Notes under the pieces: generated by a model
Databases searched by the model: none
Told to the model about the DNA's origin: nothing
The model's input: only the letters and a program-made list of their open reading frames with translations
Position numbers and translations under genes: made by a program
NCBI GenBank assembly: GCA_948470475.1
Contig: OX419337.1
Coordinates: 5,162,708 to 5,226,707 of the forward strand
DNA length: 64,000 bases
Source: Galaxea fascicularis
Taxonomy: Eukaryota; Cnidaria; Anthozoa; Scleractinia; Euphylliidae
Direction: 5' to 3'
Shown: piece by piece, positions 1 through 11,600 of the stretch
How positions within the stretch are numbered: position 1 is the first letter of the stretch
How the letters are laid out: every line of letters starts with the position of its first letter

Positions 1-617
1 AACAATTTAACGACTGGCGTCGCAGATTTATGTAGAATGTTAGTTTCTTTTGCGTATTCCAATCTTCCAACGAGTTTGTCAGTTCACTTTTCGAATGTTT
101 TGATACCTTGAATTTCAGTTTCAACATAAACAACATTTCGAAAGAAACATCATCCTCGTTGAGGAGAAGCCAAACAAATGAAACCTTTACCAGTAACTAC
201 AACAATTTATAAAATTTCTTTAAATATGTAAAAAGTAATTACAAAATTGACTTATTAGCTGTGAAACCATGAAGGAAAACGAAATGTTTTACCTCAACTG
301 TAAGTCTCTGGCGTCATACCTCTTAGGTTGATCGACCCAATTCTTCTTCCTCTGCTTCCCGTCACTTTCCTCCCGTAGTGTCAGGGACAAAGCCGTGGTG
401 AGGTAATGAAAAAACGTTCATAGAAAAGGAAACGTGACAACAAACGCCTTTGATGGTAAACCAAGTAAAATTATCGAACACTGAACTGAGTATGTTTTGA
501 GATCGTCACAAAGGTGTCAAATAGGTTAAACCGAAAAACTAGTTACAGATGACCAGTTGATATGAAAAGATTTGTTTTCAAGGTTATAATTCTCTAGCAT
601 GATTCCGGCACTTTTAG

Positions 618-1236
618 CAATCTTGGAGATGAACTCAGTTGCTCAAGAGGGAATTTCAATCCGAGGAACAGTGTCTAAAAAGTATGTTGGAATGGACAAC
701 GTTGGAAATCTCTTGACTTACGTGAGTATACCAGTACGCATGTTCAGATATCAGCACCGTTGCATTATTATCATTGGTGACCCTCAAAGTTCTCATGATC
801 ATTCACTTCAAAAAATCAAACACCCGCCGCGGGGAAATAGCCTCCAGAAGCTTTCGTAAGAAAGGTCACACCTCACTGCCTCACGCTCAGACTTGCAGGA
901 TCGAGCCGGCCTTGCACGGTAAAACGTCATTAATTATTCGAGAACAAATATTTTGAATGAAGCGCTGGCTTCGATTTGTTTCCACGTAAGAGTTCAATTC
1001 CCAAACTGCATAATTACTGATATTTAACAGAAATTGCCATCTTTCAACAGAGTACCTTGATCGAGGATTGTGTGTTTATAGAAAAGCAGACGGATAGGAA
1101 TGGGTACCCGACTTCATTTGTATCCAGGTCCAGTGTGGGCTGGTATCTGGCGCTGAGAAAAGATGGCCGTGCTAAACCTGGACTCAAAACTGCACCTGGC
1201 CAAAAAGCCGTTGCGTTCTTAAAAGTCGCAAAATAG
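618..1236 (+). CDS. FGF family growth factor, last two exons (5' exon left of window)
   Basis: This is a secreted or intracrine beta-trefoil ligand of the FGF family; receptor tyrosine kinases are the family's usual partners. Exon 618-721 follows an AG at 616-617 and ends before GTGAGT. It is exactly 104 bp, the classical length of the central FGF exon, and reads ILEMNSV then SKKYVGMDNVGNL. Exon 1051-1236 follows TTTCAACAG and enters in phase 0. It carries the conserved CVF, WYLAL and the glycine-box segment GRAKPGLKTAPGQ, then AVAFL, and stops at 1236. A poly(A) signal AATAAA lies at 1295-1300. The first core exon (the LxCRxGYYLRV part) is not in bases 1-600 and should lie upstream of the window. 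The coding frame is intact through both exons. It is paralogous to the genes at 56107-61354 and 29957-31565. I cannot assign a vertebrate FGF subfamily. Confidence 0.88.
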
Positions 1237-1384
1237 TAGCAACTAAATGGCCAACCAATAAGATTGCTTTAAGCAATTCATTGAAAAAGGAGAAAATAAA
1301 AAGAACATTTTCTGGATGAATAAATGGGGTTTAAAATGGAACAGTTTGAATTCTGTCGTACTTTTGTTTCCAGGATATAAGACT

Positions 1385-1850
1385 GATAATACCACTACTA
1401 CTACTACCCCTATTACCACTTCTTTTCTTACTCTACTACCACCACCACTAACATTAGTTCTACCACTACTACTACTATGACCACTACCACTACCACTACC
1501 ACTACCACTACCACTACCACTACCACTACCACCACTACTACCACCACCACGACCACGACCACGACCACTACCACGACCACTACCACTACCACCCAGGCGC
1601 GGATCCAGGGGAGGTGAAATGGGTGAATTTTCACCCCCCCCCCCCTTTTATTTCTGACAATTTGTCAATCATGCTGATGCACAGACTTCAAACACCTCAA
1701 CCAGGCTTTGGTTCTATTACATTATTACAAAAATTCACCCCCCCCATTTCAAAATCCTGGATCCGCGCCTGCCACCACTACTACCATTACCACTACTACT
1801 ACTACCACCACCATCACCATTACTACTGCCGCCGCTGCTACTTGTTTTAA
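1385..1850. repeat. (ACC/ACT)n triplet microsatellite
   Basis: Imperfect ACC, ACT and CCA triplets run from about 1388 to 1592 and resume from 1772 to 1846, after an inserted foldback element. The poly-valine and poly-tyrosine frames predicted here are repeat artefacts. The tract is absent from the paralogous position near 29890, so it expanded after the duplication or was lost from block B. Confidence 0.9.
1594..1771. mobile_element. 178 bp foldback MITE inside the microsatellite
   Basis: The ends are a 16 bp terminal inverted repeat: CAGGCGCGGATCCAGG at 1594-1609 and its complement at 1756-1771. Inside the ends, a poly-C tract and TTCACCCCCCC sit near both sides, in opposite order to TGAAATGGGTGAA. 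There is no coding capacity, so it is a non-autonomous DNA transposon. The target duplication cannot be read because the flanks are CCA repeats. Confidence 0.75.
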
Positions 1851-1984
1851 ACTTCCATTAATGATAATTAAGTAACGTTTCCAAGCGGTGCTACCAAAAC
1901 TATTTATTTCAATTTTGTGCGAGGAAATTTCAATCACCCTGTGAATTCCCCTTTTACTTGTCGTACAGAACGTATTCTGTAGCA

Positions 1985-1985
<1 letters not shown>

Positions 1986-2033
<48 letters not shown>

Positions 2034-2048
2034 TAATAATAATAATAA
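1986..2048. repeat. (AAT)n microsatellite
   Basis: About 21 AAT units with one AAC interruption. It begins exactly where similarity to the tail of the minus-strand FGF gene of block B stops: the reverse-strand peptide TTSKRGI is still readable just before it. It therefore marks the deletion point of that gene in block A. Confidence 0.9.
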
Positions 2049-2049
2049 T

Positions 2050-2890
2050 GAGGCTCAAAGGGTTTTACAACACTTTATGGGGGACTTTGCCACACTGCTT
2101 TTTATAGGCGCAATTTGCAGCACGCAGTTTACAATCGTATTAGAATGAATAGTAGGATCAACACATCTACCCCCAGAACAAAATAAGTTATAGACCATCA
2201 CACCGGGGACTACGTCCGTTACTCTTTCCGTTAAGGAACGAGTTCAGTGTCTTGAGACGGGACCTCCGGTTCATCGTCCGTATCCGAGAAGACTAGAGAG
2301 TCTAACCATTTGCAGATGACATTACAAAGGCAGCACTTTCTCTTTCCATCAGGGAAATTTGAACTTCGGGAAATTTACAGGTAAATGTAAAGGATACACA
2401 CAAGGGAACCTAAAACGGATGGGAGAAACTTTCGACAAGGAAATAAGAGTCAACGGGAAAATGGTTTTCCGGTTCTAACTCAATGTCAACCTTAGTCAGC
2501 TTGAGAAGGACTGAACAAAGTGCCCAGCTAGACTGTGAAAAGACACAACTCTTTCATTATGGCAATCAAAAAAAAAAACATTTACTTTGTTTAATGAATA
2601 AAACTCTACTTGACAACTAGGAATGAGTAGGTTATGATTTTTGACTGCGGATGTGCCATTGTTTGAAGGACCTCTACAGCATTTATTTGCTTGTTTTGTG
2701 AAAAACTGTGGGTTTACAATCAAAACGTTCTTGCCATTCCGAGTTCGAGAAGTCCTTAAGCGAATGTGTTGATTTTGATAATTAAAAACGGTGTTCCCTA
2801 AAGAGTGGTGAATTACGATTTTCAAAGGGGATTTCCACTCTTTAACTTGTTCTTCTGTCAAATGCATAACACGTTGCAAACCAGTTGCAA
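2050..2890. other. Intergenic remnant of the duplicated block
   Basis: No gene is supported here. The 141-codon minus frame at 2496-2921 does not resemble any family and crosses sequence that is intronic or flanking in block B. Segments around 2690-2760 and 2765-2890 match 30510-30570 and 31620-31730 respectively. The FGF exons that lie between those points in block B are missing. Confidence 0.6.
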
Positions 2891-2903
2891 ACCAGTTGCA
2901 AAA

Positions 2904-3165
2904 TGGGCGAAACATTCGCAATCAAAAACATATTTTCTTTCTCTAAAACGCTGCTGCTAAAAATCTGTAAGATACACCCAACACACAGCCCCTCCCTCTT
3001 CCCCTTTCAAAGTAGTTCCTCAAAATTTCGAGCATGGTGTTGCACTGTTAGCAACTTTGATAAGAGGCGGCGGGGGGAGGGGGGGGGGGAGGGAAAGCGG
3101 AAGGTCATGGAAACATCATTAAAGGCTAAATGATGTGCAGTCAAGTATTTTTGCAACCAGTTGTC
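2904..3165 (+). repeat. Direct repeat, left copy (pairs with 6369-6600)
   Basis: A segment starting ACATTCGCAATCAAA, with a CAGCCCCTCCCTC stretch, a G-rich tract (GGGGGAGGG), and ending TATTTTTGCAACC recurs at 6369-6600 in the same orientation. The sequence just left of this copy (to 2890) and just right of the second copy (about 6615-6655) both match consecutive parts of block B near 31700-31800. About 3.4 kb was therefore inserted or duplicated between the two copies. Confidence 0.75.
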
Positions 3166-3169
3166 TAAT

Positions 3170-3740
3170 TAAGGTATAAAAGCGAACTTTGTTTTCTCTA
3201 GTATGAAGGTTGCAAGAATGTAGCTGTGGAATTAATTTTGAAGAACTATATTTCCTTATTATAGTTTTAGACATTTTGACGTTGTAGTTCGTCAGAGAGT
3301 ACGCAAAAAACTAAATTCGAATTCGTCGAATTTTCCGAACTTGCAGTTAGTGACGTAACAGAACGGAGTGTATTGTTTGCTTTTGTTTGTGCAACGAAGT
3401 CTTTTATAGCTCAAACATAGACGACTAACCTTAAGCGTTTGTTAGATATGACAGGTGTGAGACATTTCAAGAGTTAACACTACGAGTAGAAAGCACACTA
3501 CGTGCCACACTCAATGTGGGGTGAAATTATTGACAAAACTAGCACTGTCCTATCGCGCCAATGCCAATAATAATAACTTTAGTGATAACTTTATTATCTG
3601 ATCTTGGCTATAAGAAACATCAAATTTACAATTAAAAGTAATGAAGTATCTAAAGTATTCTGCATTGTGAAATCTTGTCCAAGACTTAATGAATGAGTTA
3701 ATAACTCAATTCATAACTGTATTCTACTTTTTGAAGTTTT
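3170..3740. other. No gene seen
   Basis: AT-rich sequence without a convincing exon, repeat or RNA gene. It lies inside the segment that separates the two direct-repeat copies. Confidence 0.5.
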
Positions 3741-4733
3741 GCCCCGCATTGAATGAACGAGTCTCTAATTGTGTTGGTGCGCGGAACAGGCACTTCTACA
3801 CGTTGAACTCGAAGGGAATACGCACGGGTGCGTTACTTTGTTAATGAACCTCTTGCATGGGTGATCATCTACCTCTAAAATACTTTTAAAAGCCTGCACT
3901 GTATGTCTGTCCCTTCTTACATCAAGAGGCTCTATAGCACCTCTAGACAGGCCAAGGATGTCGTTTGCAAGTCGTCAGCCAAATACGTAGGAAGATAACC
4001 CTAAATGGGGGAAGCGTATTGCAGAAGTGGGCTTATCTTGGTGATGTACGTAGTTAATCCCAATTCGGTAGGCAGGTTGGCTTTGAGACACACACGCAGA
4101 AAGGAGAACTGCTTGTTTGCTCTGGCAACAATATCATCGATATGTGCGTTCCATTTTAAGTGCCTCTAAACGTGTACTCCCAGTAGTTTAAACACCTCGT
4201 TTCCGATACTAATAAGACTACGGGCTTGAGACTGCTGAGTCGTTTGGTCTTTTTAGCGTTAATTTCCGGTCAGCCCACGTCACCAAATTACCATGGTCTC
4301 TTTGCATACTGGGTGCAATCATCAGCGTACTTACAGGTGCTAATCGTAATTCGCGGGGGACAACAGTCATCGATCAATGTCGTTGACAAACACATTGAAC
4401 AGTGTCGGTGAGATAACTCCGCCCTGAGGAACTCCAGCAATTACCTCCTCTATTCTAGATACACCCCCTCCCCTCCCCCCCCCCCCCCTGGTAGCTTGAC
4501 AGGGTCCTCCCAAAAAGATAACTTTGGACCCATTTCCAGAAACTGTGAGAGATGTTCATGGTAGCTAGGTTCTCTAGTGAAATAGCGTGATCTACGAGGT
4601 CAAACGCTTTACGAAAATCCACAAATAAGGCATGGACATCGGAAAATGTGCTCCTAGCCTCGGTGGCTTGCATTTGATTGCATTTGATCATGATAGCCGA
4701 CAATAATGGTCGCCCCGTAAAATTACTAGACAA
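3740..4733 (-). pseudogene. Decayed non-LTR retrotransposon (LINE) reverse transcriptase
   Basis: Read on the minus strand from 4733 downward, the translation gives the RT palm motif A region VDFRKAFDLVDH, then helix sequence ending near SYLFGRT. It continues in other frames with GVPQGGVISPTLFN and a YADD motif (KYADDCTQYAK). These are the hallmark RT blocks of jockey/CR1-like LINEs. A poly-C/G tract at about 4474-4488 interrupts the frame between motif A and the GVPQG block, and several further frameshifts follow. The 5' half (endonuclease) is absent. The element is dead; its exact clade was not determined. Confidence 0.85.
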
Positions 4734-4739
4734 ATAATA

Positions 4740-5347
4740 TCAGCGGACAATAGTGTGGTAAAGTAACACACATATTTCGTCTCTTTTGTAACGCAAGAAC
4801 AGTTGGCATGCTATTTGGTTATGTAACATGCCGCGACTGCGTTACTTTTTGGGCAAATGGCTTCAGGTGAAAAATACTTGGAGTACTGTCATTTCTTTCC
4901 AATCCTAAATAGTGATAAATGCCAAACGAGAACAGTGGTAAAAGGATATAAGTGTAAAATGCATTGCCTTTGATTTTCTGTTCGACATTCTACCATTTTT
5001 AGCACGGTCTTCCATCACAAGAGTAAGATATATAATATCTTATGTAATTTTAGTGATTCGAAATGGCAGACCGTTGAATTTCATAACAGTTGTTTGTGGA
5101 AATTAGTAACAATCTTATTAATCAGAGTAACTAACATAAACGATGCAAAGCATTGACAGCACTTTGGGATTTCATTTTATGTATTCTGCCTCTGATTTCT
5201 AAGCAGCTGGATTTAATGGCACGTGATCACATTAATTCACGTACATCAACAACAGTTTATCTCCTCAATCTAGTGTCGGTTTTTGCGTCATTTGGGTAGG
5301 TAAATGTACTTGCCTGGCGGAGATTCAGAGTAAATAACGTCACGTCC
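4740..5347. other. No gene seen
   Basis: AT-rich intergenic sequence with no supported exon, element end or RNA gene. Confidence 0.5.
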
Positions 5348-5350
5348 TTA

Positions 5351-6066
5351 GGCCCAGTTTACAAGCAGGGAGGATAAACCTAGTGCTAGGGTTACCCTAG
5401 CAGGCGGGTCAAAGATAGGTTGCCCTACCACGCGGGACAACTTAATCGCAAACAAAATGACCGACAAGAGAGGAGTTCTGCTAAGAACTTCGATTCTCCT
5501 ATTGGTGCAGCCTGTTATTGCTGTTTTTCAAGTGTTATGGAATGCTGTTATGTTCGCTCCTTATTTCTAGACAACGACAACAAGTTGCAATGTTAAACGC
5601 GACCCTGGAATGATACATCACTCGCTCGAATGAACATGTGAAAAGGGAGAGTGATTGGACGAAGACGTTTACGAATAAAACGTGGCTGTACAGATCAGTG
5701 GTGGAGAAATTTATTCCAAGGAAGGATGCTTACCTACCTTGCATTAGAAATGTTTTCTCTTTCTGAGAGAAAAGAAAGTTAACAACGCCTTGAACGTCAC
5801 GTTGTACTCGGTGCGCCATGTTTGGCCGTTTGTTGTCAACATTCAAAGGGTCTGGAAACAATTAAAAAGTTGTCCCGGGTAAACGAGTTATCCCTAGCAG
5901 AGCGTTTACAAGGCAGCTAGGGTTACCCTGGCGCTAGGGTAACCCTTGGCTAGCTGCCTTGTAAACACGTCGATGAAAGAAGGAAGAAATGTGGGAGCGT
6001 TAGGGTAACCCTTCTGCTAGGGTAACCCTAGCATCAGGGTTACCCTACCTGCTTGTAAACAGGGCC
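5351..6066. mobile_element. Harbinger-like MITE with TTA target duplication
   Basis: The element begins GGCCCAGTTTACAAGCAGG and ends in the inverted counterpart CCTGCTTGTAAACAGGGCC. It is flanked by TTA at 5348-5350 and 6067-6069, the target size typical of PIF/Harbinger transposons. It is 716 bp with no transposase. Both subterminal regions, and an inner palindrome at 5903-5968, carry repeated CTAGGGTTACCCTAG-like blocks. Confidence 0.8.
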
Positions 6067-6368
6067 TTACAAACCGTAAGAGAAAAAAATGAGTTATATC
6101 ACTAGTTTATATTGAAACTCAAGAGTGTTTTGGGGCTTGCTCCGTAAAAGGAATGTACTGCGCTCCGATTACACGTCATACGAAAAACAATACAAAATGA
6201 ATTATATCCGCTGACCATTTTTAATCCACGTGATGTAAGACAATGAAACCCTATTTGTTTTAACCTCATTGAATGCAAATAGCACAATAACTGTCGCACA
6301 GATTCCCAAACAAATAAAGTGACCATACAATGTAATAGCACTGAGACAACCAGTTTCAAAATTGTTCA

Positions 6369-6600
6369 GACATTCGCAATCAAATACATCTTTCCCTAAA
6401 ACGAACGCTGCTGCAAAGAAGTCTGTGAGATACAACACACAGCCCCTCCCTCTCCCCCTTTCAAAGTTGTTCCTTAAAGTTTCGAGCATGTTGCACTGTT
6501 TGCAATTTTGATAAGAGGGGGAGGGGGAGGGAAAGCGGAAAATCATGGAATCGTCATTTAAAGGCTAAATGGTGTGCAGTGTCTTAGGTATTTTTGCAAC
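6369..6600 (+). repeat. Direct repeat, right copy (pairs with 2904-3165)
   Basis: Same order of landmarks as the left copy: CATTCGCAATCAAA, the C-rich block, TTTCGAGCATG, the GGGGGAGGGGGAGGG tract, GGCTAAATG and TTTTTGCAACC. The copies differ by small indels, so the event is not recent. Confidence 0.75.
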
Positions 6601-8600
6601 CTATTGTAACGCCCCAGTTCAATAGCTGCATTTTCGCTTGCCATCAGCGTCACTTTAGCCTTGGTCAGCGGCCGCAGACAAACTTAACTAACAAAGAAGT
6701 CAGAGTTGTTACCAGGCTCTATCAGACTTGTCGTATGCGCACACTTGTTGACGAACATCACCGTCTTCCTTACAGGTTTTTCTCGGAAGGGTTGACTCAG
6801 GTGTTGCAACTTCTTACGTAAGTAGAGATTTCTGTTTTGCTTATTTTTTTCGCTTTTGCAGAAACGAGAGAAAATTCAAGTAACAATGAGATGAAGAACA
6901 AGGAATGTCCCCGTCTTTTGTTATACTCCCTCTGTTTTGATTATATTTTGACCACGAGGATACTGATGGCACTGATGTGGTTGGGGAATCAGGTATGCAA
7001 ATTTCATCCAAGTTTAATTTGTATTCGGTTGTGAGGAATGATTAATCCCACTGAAAACGATCCCTAACTTGGTTTTCAACCACGTGACAAGGTGGCTATG
7101 TTGGTGGTCAATAGAGTACAAATTTGCATAATAATAAAGTTAAGTTCACGTCGGAGAGACAGATTGTTGTTGTTGTTGTTGTTTTGTTTTTTTTACCATC
7201 AACATGGCCAACATGGCCGCCATGACGCTTCATGCAAACCAGCAATAGTATGTCACGGAACGTTTGCAAAATTATTGTGATAAATCAGGCCATCAATTGT
7301 TTAATCATTCCAAATGTGCTCTTGTAATTGCTTTGTGAACCAACTGACAAGTTAACTCTTATTTTGTATCTTAGTAGGCATTTACCGTCACGTTATCACT
7401 ATCACTATAACTATCGCTATAACTATTATCATCATCATCATCTTCAATCGTCGTCTTCGTCATCGTCATTATCACACCCTTATCTTTGTTCATACAGCTG
7501 TAAGCGTATCCGTTGGACTATGATTTCAGAAAGTTCAACTTATAAAATTCTAGTAGAACGTTGAATTAAACCCATTACTGGCTGTTGCGATGCTTATGGA
7601 ACCTGTGCGAAGTCGGATGAGCCTACTTCTTTGATTTATATTCCAGAAGAACCTATAGCCATTACATACCTTGTTCACTTGTTCCTGATACGCGACAAGA
7701 GCAACCAGAATAAGTGAACGGCTTTTGCGTGCCTAAACGAAGTCATCAATTTACCGATAAATTGACGGGTTCTGCCTTCACCACATCGCTATCAGGTATT
7801 GTCTTTGCCATTTATTTTATTCGCTCTCCTACCATTAGACCGATTCTCAAAACTTTGTCCCTTGCATCAGTATACTTGAATGCTATGTAAATTAAACTGA
7901 AAACGCAGCTGTTGATAGCTATCAATGGTTAGATGGTTATCATGTGGTATTCAATAACCATCACAATTATGAACTATCGTCACGAACCTTTAGCTTTGCG
8001 AAACATTTTTTTAGTAACAGAGAGCTATCAACAAGGAGTATTTTAAATTTTTAAATCTTAAAAGGACTTAAAGGCGTATATGGACAAGATTTCTTGATCA
8101 CTGTGAAATTCTGAGAGATTAATAAACAAAAAGAATGATTGTTTGCCCGCGCCGGAAAAAGAAAAATCAATGTTTTGAAGTTGCCTCGGGTTTTCGCACC
8201 CAGTTTCGCCTAAGCGGATCATTATCAGTAGGAATAAAAAAAAATCTACTTATCATTTTAAGTAAGAGATCGTAGAAGTTAAACGTTTCTTCGGATTCCA
8301 TAGAAGTACAGTAAATGAATTTCAACTAAACGAAATGTGTATGGCTATATACCTATTAGATAAGCCCCCAAGGCGAAGCGTTTCAAAATAGTATTAATAT
8401 TCTTTTCACCATTAAAAAATAGCTTCTGCGACCAATTTTCAAGAGCTTTGTTTTCTCGTCAAAATGGCATCATTTGACATTTTTGCGTTTATCGGTACAA
8501 CAACCAAGCAGAAGTCACTGTAATTAGTGCTCTCTGACAGCGCCAGTTGATTTGAGTGAAGGGAATCGAACACGACCACAAACGGATCGATAGCATAAGC
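6600..8600. other. Intergenic; weak exon candidates and short microsatellites
   Basis: The first 50 bases match block B near 31745-31800. One possible exon, 6861-6992, lies between CTTTTGCAG and GTATGC and encodes a leucine-rich stretch (RLLLYSLCFDYIL). It has no recognised family and no partner exon. (GTT)n occurs at about 7164-7183 and ATC/ACT repeats at about 7395-7475. Nothing else supportable was seen upstream of the receptor gene start. Confidence 0.35.
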
Positions 8601-8601
8601 C

Positions 8602-11600
8602 ATGTTTTGCTCTGCATTTTGCTTATGCCTTTTACTTTGTCTGCAGCAGCACTACAAAGTTGAAGGACAGTTGGATTTGTATTTGGATCTTAACCTCGAG
8701 GAAGAAGTTCCACCAACTACTGAAGCACCAAGTTGTGACGAATTAATTAGGAGGAGATCGCTCGACGAACACAATTTGAACAAAACCTTACCAAAATCTA
8801 ATGTCACGGAAAAGGCGAACCTTAGAGAAACAAACCGAACAACCGAATCGACCGTGACACAAATTACTAGTGCAAACACTCGAACAGAAGAACCCATAAT
8901 TGATGACTGCCTGGTGTATATATCTAAATGCCCTGAAGAAGTTAAAATTTCGTGGCTACAAGCACCGCCCTTTGTATACGCTGGGGATGTCAGCAGCGAA
9001 ATAGCGAGGAACAAATCTGAAAAAGATGCACAGCTCATGAAAGGCATATTTCATGAAATCGTCACTCGTGCGATAGGCATTTGTTGCAAGAGAAATTCGC
9101 GAGTTATCCCGAAAATTCGTTACCTTAAACGTGCATCCGATCTCAGAGCTCTTCAACGCGATATTTCTTATGGCTCGGCTGATATGATAATACCCGTTCA
9201 CACTGATGAAATGAAATATGGAGGAAGCTTGCCTTACGTCAAGATTTTGGATTCACCGGGTGTTGTGCTCATTCGAAGACATTTTCAATCTCCTATCAAA
9301 GAGTGGAAGCTGCTGTTCGACGCCATCTTAGGGACATGGCCCGTAGTGTTAGTAGCGTTTCTGATGTCGTCTGTAGCAGGTGTATTCATGTGGGCATTGG
9401 TGAGTAAAGGTGTACCATTGGTGTCAATGCTACTACGACCTGTTTAAGGCCGTCCGCAGCCAAACATTGCACGGAAGTGAAAGGAGCTGGCAAAGTACTG
9501 TAAGACAAGATTGTAGCATTAACTTTGTAGAGTCATCTTTAGAAGCTGTGAGGTTAAGAAACACAAAAAATCTTTTTGTTTACTTGATTCTTAAGAATCA
9601 AATTTTGCTCTAAACTATATGCAATATCATTACATTTTGCCTAAACACTAGCGATAGTAAAACCAAACGTCTTTTCGATGACTTCATGTCATCATTGTCA
9701 AGTTCGTCGTTCGATTTTACTGATCGCTAATGTTTATTTTTAAATGTTTTACTAAACCTCATTTTAACTAGAAGTACAAGTGGAAGGACATTGATTAATT
9801 AGAGTGAGGACTAAATTGCCCCTAATATGTGCCAAAGCTATGGATTTAAAAGGTTAAATATTGGGCCTCCTTGATTTAAACACGTGCCGTGCCTACTTCG
9901 CATGAACACTGAAAACATGACACCACATTTGAACAAAAGAAAATATATCGCTTTTTGTGTTTTTGCATTAAGTTGTTGCGTCAATGTCAATTCAACCAAA
10001 GACAGTGTAAGACTACTTCAAATGCTCCAGATTTATTTTTTTTTTCTGTTATCTGACGTAGGACTCATCACATAATTCAGAGCAGTTTCCTCGTCCATTT
10101 GGCAGTGGGGCTCTTGAAGGATTTTGGTGGGCTTTCGTAACCATAACAACTGTAGGGTAAGTCAAAGTATCCTTGTCAATGCAAATGGGGAACAAGACGA
10201 TTTGCGGTGAATTTGAAAGTGGGCTTTATTAATAGCTATTATTATAACCTGCGATCAGGCCCAATTGTGGCATCGTTCTTATAGCTTCTTATGCCCTCCT
10301 CTATCGCGTCGGCGCTCGCTACAATTGGGCCTAATACAAAGTCTCATAGGACTTTGTGTCTTCGTCCTGAATTTGGACAAAATCTGATTGGCTGGTACAA
10401 TAACCGGAGGTCAATAAGATGCGTGTTCTCAAACTGATCTTGGTTACTCAATATTGGTCTAGAATGACCAATCCTGGACAAAATTGGCACGCAAGGAAGT
10501 GACGAACGCACGAAACAAGTACGGTTGAAACGAGATCAGTCAGCAAAGTCCTTCGATATAGCTTTACTTATACTTGTACAGGCATTTGCAGCAATTTGCG
10601 TACTTTGCGCTCTCAGATGAAACGCTGAATGCTCAACCTATATTTAACTGAATGCATGATTCCATTTGGCAGTGCATGCGTACACTAATAGGGAGATTAA
10701 GCAACGAGGACAGCAACGTCAACGAGAACGCCGCCACCAAAAACAATCGCTCTGGACGTGCGTTTTACATTGTGACGTGGTGCATTTCTTTACCGTCCTC
10801 TGCAAAACAAGCGTCAACCTGAAATGATCAAATTTTAAGTTTTCTCGAGAAAGCGAGCGCATGATGGCAGGTTTTTCTTTCTTTTTCTCACTTAATCGCC
10901 GTTCAAAGTACTTTTTATCTTGGACAGTACGCTAGCATTTTCCATGTTAATCAAATTGGAATAATCGCACGTTATTAGAGCACACACGCAGAGACGAATG
11001 GAATCTGTTTATTCATTGTTTCTGTTCTACTTTCTTTGAGATATGACGCCATTCGTGCATCTATACTTTAATCACATAACTTCTCTACACCAATCAAAAC
11101 ACGAGGTTTACATTACACTGTTCATCGTATCGACTAATGATCATTAACCCCAAACCCCATGTTTTGATAGTCGTGTTAGATGAAGAGGTGGAAGAAGAGA
11201 TCAGACACTCTTTTCCATAGTGTAATGCTGTCAGTTCTTTCTGTAATCCTTAGATACCTAGAAGATTTGATTTCTTTCCCATAGTTGTCATGATAAATCA
11301 ACAACTGCTCGTCAATGCTAATGCGCGTGCGTGGCTTCAAATTTTTCTTTCTATATCTGCCTATATCTGCCTATACAGATACGGTGATAAAGCTCCGAAG
11401 TCTTCTCTGGCAAGATCATTTGCCGTGGTTTGGATAATTATCGGTGTCACCGTCTGCTCTGTGATGACTGCCACTCTCTCAAATGCCCTGACAAACGTCA
11501 AGATAGAGAAATTTGACGTTACTACAGGAAAAAGGGTAATATTTTTATTGAAACATAAATCCCCTTGATCATTGCAGAAGATGAATTGCTAAGCGATCAA

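Larger units (their letters stand above)
1..2890. repeat. FGF segmental duplication, block A
   Basis: This stretch aligns by eye with 28260-31730, exons, introns and flanks included. Matching landmarks are the start (1-180 with 28260-28450), the FGF exons (618-721 with 29134-29250; 1051-1236 with 29584-29738), the downstream flank (1870-1985 with 29890-30005) and a last segment (2690-2890 with 30510-30570 and 31620-31730). Block A has gained triplet microsatellites and a foldback element at 1385-1850 and an (AAT)n tract at 1986-2048. It has lost the sequence that encodes the minus-strand FGF exons in block B. Identity was judged by reading, not by a computed alignment. Confidence 0.8.

Noticed and set aside
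598..721. Splice acceptor at 596-597 for the first FGF exon
   Set aside because: TTCTCTAG there is possible, but the AG at 616-617 gives the 104 bp exon and the phase found in the two other intact FGF genes.
1428..2033. Long poly-Val, poly-Tyr and poly-Leu frames
   Set aside because: They are translations of triplet microsatellites, with no conserved flanking sequence except a short relic of an FGF tail.
2496..2921. 141-codon minus-strand frame
   Set aside because: It crosses sequence that is non-coding in the paralogous block B, has no family resemblance, and its composition is that of chance.
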